Assembly (NCBI GenBank): GCA_019083985.1
Contig: JAHRCV010000001.1
Coordinates: forward strand, 682,001 to 746,000
Direction: 5' to 3'
Length of the DNA stretch: 64,000 bases
From: Rhizobiales bacterium TNE-4
GTDB lineage: Bacteria; Pseudomonadota; Alphaproteobacteria; Rhizobiales; Beijerinckiaceae
Below are positions 47,445 to 56,542 of the stretch, one piece after another; within the stretch, counting starts at the first letter, position 1; each line of letters begins with the position of its first letter. The translations under genes and the position numbers were made by a program. The notes beneath the pieces are model-generated. The model was not told where the DNA came from. It saw only the letters and a program-made list of their open reading frames with translations, and searched no databases.

Positions 47445-48428
47445 TTACTTGATCGCCTGGATCTTTTCCCAATCCGACTTGCGATAGCCGAATTGTTCGA
47501 AAGTGGTGTTTTTGTTCACGGCTTCGAGGAATTCGACGCGGTCAATGCCCGTCACCGTCAAACCCTTCTGCTTGAACTCACCTTCGAGTTCCTTTTCACG
47601 CTTGATGATGTCGGCCGTCGATTTGGCCGCTGCTTCCTGTGTGACTTCGGTGAAGATCTTCTTGTCGGCATCCGACAGCGACTTCCACGTCTTGCCAGAC
47701 ACAACCGTGTTCAGGTGATCGACGATGTGGCCGGTCAGCACGATGTGCTTTTGAACTTCGAAGAACTTCTTCGCTTCGATCGTGGTGAGCGGGTTTTCCT
47801 GCGCTTCCACCGTGCCGTTCTGCAAAGCGAGATAAACTTCCGCGAAGGCGATCGGCGTCGTGTTCGCGCCGCACGAACGCGGCATAGCGAGATAGGCCGG
47901 CACGTCCGGCACGCGCATCTTCAGCCCCTTCATATCCGCGCATTTCGCAATCGGGCGGTTCGAAGAGGTGTGACGCGTACCATAATAATTGAGCGCTGTG
48001 ATCTTGTTGCCGCTCTTATCTTCATAACCCTTGGCGAGTTCAGCAAAGACATCGCTCTTGGCGTATTTCAGCAGGTGGTCGGCATCGCGGAAGGTGAAGG
48101 GATAATAGCCGACACCGATCGGCGGATAATCGCGCGCGGCAAAGCTCGAGCCAGAAATGATGATATCAACCGTGCCCAGCTTTAGGCCTTGGTTGATGTC
48201 GGTTTCTTTGCCGAGCTGCGAGGCCGGGAACACGTCGATCTGATAGCGGCCATTGGTCCGCTTGCCGATTTCTTCAGCAGCCCACACCGACCATTTGTGG
48301 AACGGCTCGGACACTTCATACACATGTGCCCATTTCAGCTTGGTCGGGGTCTGGGCCTGCACCGGTGCTGCCAGCATGACGCCTGCAGTCGCAGCCAAGG
48401 CAAGGCTCAGGAAATGTCTACGCTCCAT
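47445..48428 (-). CDS. dctP: TRAP transporter substrate-binding protein (DctP)
   Basis: A 327-aa periplasmic binding protein with a signal peptide ending at PVQAQ. DctP features: WAHVYEVSEPFHKWS, GKRTNGRYQIDVFPASQLG, and LKMRVPDVPAYL, whose arginine holds the substrate carboxylate. AAAGGGAG lies ahead of the start. It is the first gene of the operon and the specificity component of the system. Confidence 0.93.
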   Translation of the reverse strand: MERRHFLSLALAATAGVMLAAPVQAQTPTKLKWAHVYEVSEPFHKWSVWAAEEIGKRTNGRYQIDVFPASQLGKETDINQGLKLGTVDIIISGSSFAARDYPPIGVGYYPFTFRDADHLLKYAKSDVFAELAKGYEDKSGNKITALNYYGTRHTSSNRPIAKCADMKGLKMRVPDVPAYLAMPRSCGANTTPIAFAEVYLALQNGTVEAQENPLTTIEAKKFFEVQKHIVLTGHIVDHLNTVVSGKTWKSLSDADKKIFTEVTQEAAAKSTADIIKREKELEGEFKQKGLTVTGIDRVEFLEAVNKNTTFEQFGYRKSDWEKIQAIK

Positions 48429-48529
48429 GGTCTTTCTCCCTTTTTGAACGTTTTATTTTGTCCAAACTATGCCGCCCGTGCTTCGGGCTGGCAAGCACCC
48501 CTCAACCCTTTTGGCGGGCTGGCCGGGTG

Positions 48530-49462
48530 TCATCCAGCGACGATCCACAGGGTGAGGGGAAAGGTCAGGCTCGCCAAAGCGGTCGAAAGCACGATGGTGG
48601 CTGCCACTGTTTCGGGATCGGTGCGGAAGCGTTCGGCGATGATGAAAACATTCGCCGCTGTGGGCAGTGCAGCATAAATCACCCCCGCCATCACCCAGCT
48701 TGGTCCGAGCCCCAGCACCATCATGACCAACGCCACGAGCAGCGGATGCATGATGAGTTTGGCCATGAGCATGGGAGCTGCGGCGCTGAGGCGCCCCCGC
48801 AGGCCCCAGCCTGATAGCGCAAGGCCAAGCGCGAAGACGCCCGTGGGCGGTGCAGCATTGCCGAGAAAGACGAGAAAACGGTCGAGCGGCCCTACCGGGA
48901 CGAGCCCGAGAATGGAGAGCGTCGATCCAGCCGCAATCGACAGCATGAACGGGTTGAACAGCGTGCCGCGCGCCAATTCGGCCATGAGGCGGCCGCGATC
49001 GCCGCCGCCTTCCTGCAAAGCGCGAATAAGCCCGATCGAAAGCGGAATGATGATCGCATTGTCAACGATCAGGCCGAGCGCGATGGGAGCTGCGGCCTCG
49101 TCGCCCAAAAAGGCGAGCATCAGGGGAACGCCGAGAAAAGCGAAGTTCGGTCCAACGCAGGCTTGCCCGCGCGAAATGGCCGCATCGGCCGTCTGGCCGC
49201 CGAAGCGGCGCATAATGAACGCGATCAATGCCATTTGTAGGACGCCGACGCCGGCAAGCCCGAGAAAGAATTTCAGATTGAATAATTCGAGGATCGGCTC
49301 ACGTGCCATCACGCGGATGATGAGGGCTGGTGTCGCAACGAAGAAGGCAAAGGCGTTGAGAACGCGCACGGCGGAGAGATCGAACATGCCACGCCGGCCG
49401 GCGAGCCAGCCTAAAAAGATCACCGCAAAGAAAGGCGCGCTTGTTGCGATGAAATAGACCAT
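48530..49462 (-). CDS. AEC family transporter (second copy)
   Basis: A 310-aa membrane protein with about ten hydrophobic segments, AEC-like throughout (FFAVIFLGWLAGRRGMF, LPTAANVFIIAERF). It is the same length as the one at 34927 but clearly diverged. It follows the TRAP operon by 100 bp on the same strand upstream side and diverges from the next porin-like gene. Substrate unknown. Confidence 0.85.
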   Translation of the reverse strand: MVYFIATSAPFFAVIFLGWLAGRRGMFDLSAVRVLNAFAFFVATPALIIRVMAREPILELFNLKFFLGLAGVGVLQMALIAFIMRRFGGQTADAAISRGQACVGPNFAFLGVPLMLAFLGDEAAAPIALGLIVDNAIIIPLSIGLIRALQEGGGDRGRLMAELARGTLFNPFMLSIAAGSTLSILGLVPVGPLDRFLVFLGNAAPPTGVFALGLALSGWGLRGRLSAAAPMLMAKLIMHPLLVALVMMVLGLGPSWVMAGVIYAALPTAANVFIIAERFRTDPETVAATIVLSTALASLTFPLTLWIVAG

Positions 49463-49547
49463 GACATCCCCCGGCCGGGCCTTTAGCGTCGTCTGATTGT
49501 CCGGCCCCGATGGGACGCGGTCCCAGCCCGGATGTTAAAAGCTGCCG

Positions 49548-50927
49548 ATGAGATTCGCGCCCCTTCTTGTGTGTTTATGCGTTCTGGCGATGGTCTTCCC
49601 CGCCGGGGCGAAGGAGAAGGAGGCGAAGGAAGCCGCCGAAGATACCGTTACGTCATGTGATGGCTACGGTAAGAATTTCTACGCCCTGCCCAATACGGGT
49701 GTCTGCGTCGCCGCGGGCGGGCAGGCGGAACTGACCGGGACAACGAGCCGGCTTAACAACGGTCTGCAGCAGAACCAGCTGGTCTTTCATGGCGCCTTGG
49801 CAGCTGACATCCGCACGCAAACAGGCCTCGGTGAACTGCGCGGCTTTGCGCGCGCCAGCTATTATTCCGATAGCCATAGCTGGTCGCCCGATTATCTTTT
49901 CATTTCGCTGACAAGCCCCGATACGAACGTCTTTGCGCAAATCGGTTACAGCGATTCAACCTTCAACTATCTGGGCGGCGGCCCGGCCGTTGGCACGCTG
50001 CGCGGCGCTAATCTCAGCGCCAAGCTGATCCGCACGACCTACAAGATCACGCCGTCGCTGACGGTCAAAATCGCGCTTGAGGCCGATGCGCAGGAACGCC
50101 CGCGCAGTGTCGCTGATCCGATCTCGAATATTTTTCCGCGTGCTGTACCAAGCATCACGACGACGGATAAAACGCAGCCCGATCTTGTCGCGGCCTTGAG
50201 CTTTGAACCGAAGGCGGGTTCGGCGCAATTGTCAGCCGTCCTTCATCGCGTGCAAAGCCCAGTCGCGACCATCAAGGACAAGACCGGCTTCGCCGTGCAA
50301 TTCGGTATGACTTATCCGCTCGATATCGCAGTTCCCGATAATGACGATTCTGATGCGGACAGCGATGATGATGAGGCGAGTGACGATACAGATACCGATG
50401 AGGCAAGCGATAGCGACGCGAAAGGCAGCCAAGATGCCAAGGTGAAAACGGCAAAAGCCCCCAAGGCGCCTAAGCCGTGGGAGATCACGCATAGCTTTGC
50501 CTGGCAGCTCGCTTACGCCAATGGCGCAACGCTTTATCTCGGCTATGGCACGGGCCGTTTCAGCAAGGCAGCCGTCGATGCGGTCGTTCTGCCGAATGGG
50601 ACGCTACAACTCGTATCAGGCGTGTCGGCGCTTGCTTATTACAGCATTGGCTGGATGCCGAAGGTCACGCAGAACGTGTTTGGCTCATGGTCGCAGCTCT
50701 CGCCACCCTCCGCTGCGATTGGCTTTAATCTGCAAGGCTCGCGCGATTACACAGAAGCGCGGTTTGGCACTAATTTCGTCTATGAGCCGTGGAAGGATTT
50801 CACGATCACGCTCGAAGCGATGGCGATGCGCGCCGATCTGTCTGGAATCAGGAATGGCGTCGCGACCCAACTCGTCAATGGCACGACGGCCTATCAATTT
50901 TCATTGCAGGTCTCGAAAATATTCTGA
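49548..50927 (+). CDS. Porin_2-like outer-membrane protein with acidic insertion
   Basis: A 459-aa exported protein (signal peptide to about residue 21). CDGYGKNFYALPNTGVCVAAGG corresponds in part to the CSAHGAGFFYIPGSDTCIKIGG start of the Rhizobiales porin at 61323, with both cysteines kept. The rest alternates in beta strands and ends in a C-terminal phenylalanine, as outer-membrane barrels do. Unusual is a stretch at about 263-300 made almost only of Asp, Ser, Glu and Ala, then a Lys/Ala/Pro run. It could be an external loop binding cations. Confidence 0.75.
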   Translation: MRFAPLLVCLCVLAMVFPAGAKEKEAKEAAEDTVTSCDGYGKNFYALPNTGVCVAAGGQAELTGTTSRLNNGLQQNQLVFHGALAADIRTQTGLGELRGFARASYYSDSHSWSPDYLFISLTSPDTNVFAQIGYSDSTFNYLGGGPAVGTLRGANLSAKLIRTTYKITPSLTVKIALEADAQERPRSVADPISNIFPRAVPSITTTDKTQPDLVAALSFEPKAGSAQLSAVLHRVQSPVATIKDKTGFAVQFGMTYPLDIAVPDNDDSDADSDDDEASDDTDTDEASDSDAKGSQDAKVKTAKAPKAPKPWEITHSFAWQLAYANGATLYLGYGTGRFSKAAVDAVVLPNGTLQLVSGVSALAYYSIGWMPKVTQNVFGSWSQLSPPSAAIGFNLQGSRDYTEARFGTNFVYEPWKDFTITLEAMAMRADLSGIRNGVATQLVNGTTAYQFSLQVSKIF

Positions 50928-50950
50928 ACATCCTGATGCCGATGTGTCGC

Positions 50951-51742
50951 TCAGTGCGCAAACTCCGGCTGTGACCGGGTCAAGATACGCTTGACGCTTT
51001 CGAGATGGAGGCGTGCGCTCTCAGCATCGCCTTCGCGCATCTGTGCGGCCGCTGCTCTCGCGACGGCAGGATCGACCTTGATTAGTGGTCGTCCCGTGCT
51101 CATCGCCTTGACCTGCACTTCGGCTGCACGCTCGAGATAATAGAGATCGTCCCACGCCTCGGCGATGGTCGGGCCTAGCACCATCACGCCATGATTGCGC
51201 ATGAAGATGATGTCGGCTTCGCCCATCGCTGACGCGATACGGTCGCCTTCGCGTTCATCGAGCGCGAGACCGTTATAATCGGGATCGATAGCGGTACGGC
51301 CATAGAATTTGAGTGAGGTCTGGCCGGCATAAGCGAGGGGCTCACCCTCAATCATGCTAAGCGCTGTCGCGTAAGGCATATGCGTGTGGAAGGCCGCTTT
51401 CGCGCGCGGCAGGCGCATATGCAGTCTTGCATGAATATAGAACGCCGTTGCTTCCGGCTTGCCATCGCCAGACACCACATTGCCATTGAAATCGCAGACG
51501 AGCAGGCTCGACGCGGTGATCTCTTCAAAAGCAAGGCCATAGGGATTAACGAGAAAGAGATCGTCGCGCCCTGGCACCATGGCTGAGAAATGATTGCAGA
51601 TGCCTTCCTGCAGGCCCAAACGCGCGGCCATCCGGAAACAGGCGGCGAGATCAACGCGGGCGGCCTCAACGCGATCGGTATCGAGTTCGCTGTTGCGCAG
51701 GATGGACGGAGCGGCGCCTGCCGTTTTCAGTTCATGAGCCAT
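50951..51742 (-). CDS. Class II aldolase/adducin family protein
   Basis: A 263-aa protein. The zinc-binding HTHMPYATAL and the later NHGVMVLG motif are class II aldolase hallmarks. N-terminal LGLQEGICNHFSAMVPG contains the substrate-phosphate-like loop. Members of this subfamily cleave or decarboxylate sugar derivatives, and some are inactive paralogues; the substrate is not evident. The start at 51742 is preferred (GAGG upstream) over 51787. Confidence 0.85.
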   Translation of the reverse strand: MAHELKTAGAAPSILRNSELDTDRVEAARVDLAACFRMAARLGLQEGICNHFSAMVPGRDDLFLVNPYGLAFEEITASSLLVCDFNGNVVSGDGKPEATAFYIHARLHMRLPRAKAAFHTHMPYATALSMIEGEPLAYAGQTSLKFYGRTAIDPDYNGLALDEREGDRIASAMGEADIIFMRNHGVMVLGPTIAEAWDDLYYLERAAEVQVKAMSTGRPLIKVDPAVARAAAAQMREGDAESARLHLESVKRILTRSQPEFAH

Positions 51743-51787
51743 GGAAGCGAGACCTCGACGGGATTGCGATTCAACCCCGCCATGCAA

Positions 51788-52102
51788 TCAAAGGTTGGAG
51801 GGCGGCACAACCCGAACTTCGCCGAAATGATCGCGCATCAGCGTAACCGCCTCTGCCGCACTGATCCGGTAGAGTTTTGAGCCGACCACGCGCCGGTCTG
51901 CCAAGAGCTGATGCAGCATGGTCTCAGCCTCATAACGGTCGGGCACAGCGGCATAGGCCATGACATTCGGCTTCCAGTCGCGTGCGGCACCGCGGGGTGC
52001 GTTCCGCGCGCGCCCGACCTTAGCCATGCCTTGCCCTGCCTTGACGAGATAGACCCAGCCTTCAGTCGAGCCTGTCCGGGCGTCCTTCGCCTCAGACTGC
52101 AT
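51788..52102 (-). CDS. GIY-YIG superfamily-like protein (T5orf172/Mug113 type)
   Basis: A 104-aa protein. GWVYLVKAG then KVGRARN resemble the GxVYxxK...KIGxTxn start of the T5orf172/Mug113 branch of GIY-YIG nucleases, and a later AETMLHQLLADRRVVGSKLYRI fits its second half. The ATG at 52102 has AGG 7 nt upstream; a GTG at 52165 would extend it by 21 residues. Catalysis is unproven. It shares no operon with a known restriction system here. Confidence 0.55.
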   Translation of the reverse strand: MQSEAKDARTGSTEGWVYLVKAGQGMAKVGRARNAPRGAARDWKPNVMAYAAVPDRYEAETMLHQLLADRRVVGSKLYRISAAEAVTLMRDHFGEVRVVPPSNL

Positions 52103-52268
52103 CTCAAGCCTGAAAATGGGCTTCCCAATGCGCGGCGGTTGCACGCGGTCTCTCCTGCACGCCACGATTCGCGGCAGGCACTAGAATAGGTGGAATGGTT
52201 CGGGAGCGCGAGCCTGTCATCATTTTGAGACACGACTCGGTTTTGGCTTCTCAAGGTGGGAGGCCTTC

Positions 52269-53066
52269 ATGGACGATGACACGATAAAGGTTCGCAGTCT
52301 GTTTATCTCCGATCTGCATCTGGGGACCAAGGGCAGTCAGGCGGAGGCATTACTCCAACTTCTGAAGATCTATGAGCCGGAGACGCTCTATCTTGTTGGC
52401 GATATCGTCGATGGTTGGCGTCTCAAATCGGTTTGGCATTGGCCACAACCGCATAATGATGTGGTGCAAAAGCTCTTACGCAAAGTGCGGAAAGGGTGCC
52501 GTCTCATTTATATTCCCGGCAATCATGATGAATTCATGCGTGACTATGTAGGAAGCAATTTCGGAGGCATCGAAATTGTCGAAGAAGCGATCCATGAGGG
52601 AGCCGATGGACGCCGCGCGCTTGTCCTACATGGCGATAAGTTTGATGTCGTCGTGCGTCATATGCGCTGGCTCGCGCTACTGGGTGATACGGCCTATGAC
52701 GTCGCACTCTATCTTAATCGGCATGTAAGTCGGGTGCGGCGTGCGATGGGTCTGCCCTACTGGTCGTTTTCCGCATGGAGTAAAAGTCGTGTCAAATCCG
52801 CCGTGAATTTCATCGGTGCATTTCGTGAAGCGGTCGTGAACGAAGCGCGGCGGCATCATATTGATACAGTGATTTGTGGACACATCCACCAAGCCACAAT
52901 CGAAATGATGGATGGCGTGCGTTATATGAATTGCGGTGATTGGGTCGAATCTTGCACGGCGATCATTGAGACGTTTGATGGCCGCTATGTCCTCATTCAT
53001 GGCCACGGCAATAATTCGGGAGCCGCCCAGCCGAATTCGGAACGAGCTTTATTGTCAGCGGCCTGA
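52269..53066 (+). CDS. UDP-2,3-diacylglucosamine diphosphatase-like phosphoesterase (LpxH family)
   Basis: A 265-aa metallophosphoesterase. The five metal motifs are in order: SDLHLG, GDIVDGW, GNHDEF, HGDKFD and GHIHQA. This combination is typical of LpxH-like proteins; lipid A synthesis is one possible role, but many alphaproteobacteria use LpxI instead and this branch is often linked to a glycosyltransferase. Here the glycosyltransferase gene is on the other strand and the 3' ends overlap by 70 bp. Confidence 0.88.
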   Translation: MDDDTIKVRSLFISDLHLGTKGSQAEALLQLLKIYEPETLYLVGDIVDGWRLKSVWHWPQPHNDVVQKLLRKVRKGCRLIYIPGNHDEFMRDYVGSNFGGIEIVEEAIHEGADGRRALVLHGDKFDVVVRHMRWLALLGDTAYDVALYLNRHVSRVRRAMGLPYWSFSAWSKSRVKSAVNFIGAFREAVVNEARRHHIDTVICGHIHQATIEMMDGVRYMNCGDWVESCTAIIETFDGRYVLIHGHGNNSGAAQPNSERALLSAA

Positions 53067-54076
53067 CCTTGCCTAATATTGTCGATAAAACTTTCCATAC
53101 TGGCGGCTAAACTATGCTTGGCGGCAAAGCTACGGCAGCGTTCGCGTGAAATCGACAAGGCTGCGCAGGCTGCTTTGCCAAGATCAATGTCGAGAACGCC
53201 ACATCCAGACCCTTCCAAAATATCGCGTGGTCCAGCCACCGGAAACGCCGCGACCGGCAGGCCGGCAGCGAGCGCCTCAAGCACAACCAAACCATAGGTG
53301 TCCGTGAGACTTGGGAATACGAAAACATCAGCTGACGTATAAATATCATAAAGATTCTGGCCGCTGCGAAAGCCCAAGAAGTGCGCATTCGGAAAAGCGT
53401 TTTGAAGATCGTCTCGGGCTGGTCCATCACCGACGACGATTTTAGATCCGGGCAGATCGCTCTTGAGAAATGCTTCAATATTTTTTTCGATCGCGACACG
53501 AGCGACGCACAGAAAAACGGGTTTCGGCAGATGATCGAACAAGCCGTGGCGTCCACTGCTGAACGCCGCTACGTCGACCCCTCTCTGCCATTGCAGGACT
53601 TGTTTAAAGCCACGAAGCTTTAATTCTTGGGCGAGGGTAGCCGTCGCCACCATGGTGCCCTGGCCGGCATTATGGAATCTGCGCAGTACGGCATAGGATA
53701 ATGCCCGTGGTACCGGCCAGCGCGCTGCGACATACTCCGGATAGCGTGTATGATAGCACGTCGTGAATGGTAGCCGGTTGCGGAGACAATAGTGCCGCAC
53801 AGCCATACCGACGGGCCCTTCCGTCGCAATATGAAAGGCGTGTGGCCGCAAGGCTTCAATCCGGGCGGCAATCCTTGCCGGATGCGGAAAAGCCAATTTG
53901 ATTTCTGGATAGCTCGGCATGGCGATGGCGGGAAAGCCATCTGGGGTCAGAAATACAATCTCGACATTGTGCGACGGTGCTTCGGCAGCCAAAGCTTCAA
54001 GCGTACGCACGACGCCATTGACTTGTGGTGCCCAAGCGTCCGTTGCAATCAAAATGCGGAATGTTCCCATGCCCAA
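52997..54076 (-). CDS. Glycosyltransferase family 4-type protein
   Basis: A 359-aa GT-B fold enzyme. N-terminal TDAWAPQVNGVVRTLEAL is typical of GT4 mannosyl/glucosyltransferases. The EGPVGMAVRHYC stretch, CVARVAIEKNIEAFL (nucleotide-sugar domain start) and FPSLTDTYGLVVLEALAAGLPV (EX7E motif) follow. It may glycosylate a lipid (MgtA-like). The start at 54076 or the ATG 6 bp later. The last 23 codons overlap the LpxH-like gene. Confidence 0.88.
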   Translation of the reverse strand: MGMGTFRILIATDAWAPQVNGVVRTLEALAAEAPSHNVEIVFLTPDGFPAIAMPSYPEIKLAFPHPARIAARIEALRPHAFHIATEGPVGMAVRHYCLRNRLPFTTCYHTRYPEYVAARWPVPRALSYAVLRRFHNAGQGTMVATATLAQELKLRGFKQVLQWQRGVDVAAFSSGRHGLFDHLPKPVFLCVARVAIEKNIEAFLKSDLPGSKIVVGDGPARDDLQNAFPNAHFLGFRSGQNLYDIYTSADVFVFPSLTDTYGLVVLEALAAGLPVAAFPVAGPRDILEGSGCGVLDIDLGKAACAALSISRERCRSFAAKHSLAASMESFIDNIRQGQAADNKARSEFGWAAPELLPWP

Positions 54077-54134
54077 GCTCCTTTGTGATTTGGAGCCATG
54101 AGCATGAGTCGGGTGTCATCCATGTGACGGCACG

Positions 54135-54452
54135 TCACGAGGGAGCGTTGGCTTTTTCCACGTCGGTGACGTTTTGACCGGAATTGCTTTTGGCCACCTT
54201 ATGTTTTGTCGTTTTTGCTTTCGTGGCCTTGTCTTGTGTGGCCTTACCCTTCGCGGCCTTGCCTCGCGATTTCTTCAGCTTTTTGCTCTCGTCTGTGGAC
54301 GTGTCCGCTTCGGCTTTGTGTTTCACTTTCGTATTTTCAGCGCGCTTTTTGGCTTTTTTGCCACGTGTTGCTTTATCTTTATGTAGCTCCTCAATCAAAT
54401 CTTGCAGCAATCCGACGATCTTTTCGAGTTTGGCAATTTTCTTTTTCGACAT
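54135..54452 (-). CDS. Lysine-rich, histone-H1-like small protein
   Basis: A 105-aa protein. An N-terminal coiled-coil-like helix (AKLEKIVGLLQDLIEELHKD) is followed by about 70 residues dominated by Lys and Ala (KSRGKAAKGKA, KATKAKTTKHK). This resembles bacterial H1-like nucleoid proteins and the tails of TopA and ClpA here. GGGAG lies ahead of the ATG. It could bind DNA or polyphosphate; function unproven. Confidence 0.6.
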   Translation of the reverse strand: MSKKKIAKLEKIVGLLQDLIEELHKDKATRGKKAKKRAENTKVKHKAEADTSTDESKKLKKSRGKAAKGKATQDKATKAKTTKHKVAKSNSGQNVTDVEKANAPS

Positions 54453-54914
54453 GCTTTCGCTCCCGCTCTTGCGCGGGGATCATGCCGTAGCGGGGAACGA
54501 AAGCAAGTTCATAAAACCGCAATAAAACGTTCACAGACGACGACAGGGTGCCGTGTCTGTCAGCGGCGTGTTTGCGGCCAAAGGACGCGTTTGGTGACAT
54601 TGGCTAGGAAAACATTTCGCTCGGCATCATGAGGCGCGGCCTGACGCCGCAGCTTGTCATGACAAGTCTCGGCCTCTCTACGCTGTGCGCTTGCATACCG
54701 ATCCTAGGGTCGCCAATGCCGCTTGCGCACTTTGATTGGGAAAACGCAGCTCCACGGCGTGTAACGCTTGCGGTTGAGCCAGATATTGTTGCGCTGCAAT
54801 AGAGGAATTTATCGCACTGCAAAAATATTTGCTGCGGGACAAAGCGCGTGATGCGCATTGCGAACCGCGAAAATGTCCGATTATCTTTCGCCGGGGCGGA
54901 TGGTTGGATAACTG
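54453..54914. other. Intergenic region before the ABC operon
   Basis: About 460 bp with no gene that I can support. A 117-codon minus-strand frame (54604-54957) has no recognisable motif and overlaps the start of the permease gene. The region should contain the divergent promoters of the lysine-rich gene and the ABC operon. No clear -35/-10 pair was fixed. Confidence 0.5.
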
Positions 54915-55721
54915 ATGAGTGCATTGGCGCAGGTGGACGCGAAGCCATCCATGGCATGGAAGCGATTGCGGTCTGCCCTTTACTTCGTGTTTCCTCTGCT
55001 ATGCCTTGTCTTCATCTGGGAATTCACGGTCCGCATCTTTTCCGTCCACCCTGGTGTCTTTCCCGGTGTCGGCGCCGTTTTGAAGGCGGGTGCTGAGAGC
55101 ATCGCCAACGGTTCCTTGTTTCTCCATATCGGGGCGAGCTTGGCCCGCGTTCTCGTGGGCACGATCTTGGCTGTGCTGGTCGGCGTTCCCTTGGGCATTT
55201 TGATGGGCGTGAGCCCAGGCGTGTCGACCATTTTGACGCCGCTCTTCCGCTTCTTCTCCGTCTTGGCGGGCATCGCATGGATCCCGATCGCGACCCTGTG
55301 GTTTGGCTATGGCTTTGGTGCCATCACATTCGTGATCTTCAATGCGGTATTTTTCGTGGTCGCCTACAACACGCTCTTGGGTGTTGCGAGCATCCCGCCG
55401 CAATTGCGCAATGCCGCGTGGTCCTTGGGTGCGAACCGGTGGGACATGCTGAAGGAGGTGCTGCTGCCCGGCGCTCTGCCGAACATTGTGACGGGCATTC
55501 GCACAGGGCTTGGCTTTGCATGGCGCGGGCTGATTGCAGCCGAGATGATCGCGACCAATCTAGGGCTTGGCTACATGCTCTTCCTGGCGCGTGATTTTTA
55601 TCGCACCGAACTCATTGTCTTCGGCATGATCGTGATCGGCATTCTCTGGCTGCTGATCGACCGTCTTGTGTTGGCACCGCTTGAGCGCCGCACGATTGAG
55701 CGTTGGGGACTTGTCCGATGA
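54915..55721 (+). CDS. ABC transporter permease, NitT/TauT type (first)
   Basis: A 268-aa membrane protein with about six hydrophobic segments. The EAA-type loop is SLGANRWDMLKEVLLPGALPNIVTGIRTGLG, given here as LGANRW to GALPNI, followed by AEMIATNLGLGYM. This is the SsuC/TauC/nitrate class. The next permease overlaps it by 4 bp. The two proteins are similar in layout and may form a heterodimer. Confidence 0.92.
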   Translation: MSALAQVDAKPSMAWKRLRSALYFVFPLLCLVFIWEFTVRIFSVHPGVFPGVGAVLKAGAESIANGSLFLHIGASLARVLVGTILAVLVGVPLGILMGVSPGVSTILTPLFRFFSVLAGIAWIPIATLWFGYGFGAITFVIFNAVFFVVAYNTLLGVASIPPQLRNAAWSLGANRWDMLKEVLLPGALPNIVTGIRTGLGFAWRGLIAAEMIATNLGLGYMLFLARDFYRTELIVFGMIVIGILWLLIDRLVLAPLERRTIERWGLVR

Positions 55722-56542
55722 GCGAGGCCGTCGCGGTCAATCCAGCACTCCGGCTTTGGAGCGGTTATCTGCGCCTCGTCGCGCGCCATCCGGTCATCGG
55801 TTCTGTGGTGCCGTTCCTGCCCTTGATAGCGCTTTGGGCCATCGTCGTCGAAGCCGGTGTGTTTCCGCGCGCCTTCTTTCCCGGCCCTGTCGATGTGTTC
55901 CACTCCTTCGTCGATCTGACACGCAAAGGCATTCTGCCCGCTTATCTGGCTGATAGCATTGTGCGCCTCGCCGTGGGTGCTGCGGCCGGCATGGTTGCGG
56001 GCATTTTGCTTGGGCTGCTCGTCGGCCTTAATGAGCGTGCGCACCGGGCGCTCTGGCCTGTACTGTTATTTTTCCAAGCGATTGGCGATATCGCATGGCT
56101 GCCGCTACTGATCATTTGGTTCGGCTTTGGCCTTGAGACCATGACCTTTGTGATCGTCTATACGGTGCTGTTTCCCGTCGTGCTCAACACGGTGTTGGGC
56201 GTCCGCTCAATCCCGCTTGATCTGCATCGCGCCGCGCAAAGCCTTGGCGCGCCACGCTGGCGCATTCTGACAGAAGTGGTTCTGCCCGGCGCGCTCCCCA
56301 ACATCATCACCGGGTTGCGCAACGGTCTTGGTTATGGCTGGCGCGCATTGATTGCAGCCGAAATGATCGTGGGCACGAGCGGCGTTGGCTTCATGATGTT
56401 CGATGCAAGACGCGCCGGATCGGTCGTCGAAATTCTTCTGGGAATGATCATTCTCGGTTTGCTGTGGTACGCAGTGGACGCACTCATCCTTGCGCCGATT
56501 GAGCGCGCGACGGGACAGCGTTGGGGCATGGTGGCGCGATGA
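55718..56542 (+). CDS. ABC transporter permease, NitT/TauT type (second)
   Basis: A 274-aa membrane protein from the ATG at 55718, which overlaps the previous TGA. EAA loop LGAPRWRILTEVVLPGALP and AEMIVGTSGVGFMMFD match the class. Relation to the first permease is clear but both are complete, unlike the single permease of most taurine or nitrate systems. The ATPase gene overlaps its stop. Confidence 0.92.
   Translation: MSEAVAVNPALRLWSGYLRLVARHPVIGSVVPFLPLIALWAIVVEAGVFPRAFFPGPVDVFHSFVDLTRKGILPAYLADSIVRLAVGAAAGMVAGILLGLLVGLNERAHRALWPVLLFFQAIGDIAWLPLLIIWFGFGLETMTFVIVYTVLFPVVLNTVLGVRSIPLDLHRAAQSLGAPRWRILTEVVLPGALPNIITGLRNGLGYGWRALIAAEMIVGTSGVGFMMFDARRAGSVVEILLGMIILGLLWYAVDALILAPIERATGQRWGMVAR

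Noticed and set aside
42695-48428. Known beta-hydroxyaspartate cycle gene cluster
   Set aside because: Only the PLP enzyme family is shared; no aminotransferase, dehydratase or imine reductase partner genes of that cycle are present.
52997-53066. Sequencing error as cause of the overlapping 3' ends
   Set aside because: Both frames stay open with plausible C termini, and no single-base change is needed to explain the reading; kept as a real overlap with a request for checking.
54604-54957. 117-codon minus-strand ORF before the ABC operon
   Set aside because: No recognisable motif and it overlaps the start of the plus-strand permease gene, which has clear homology.
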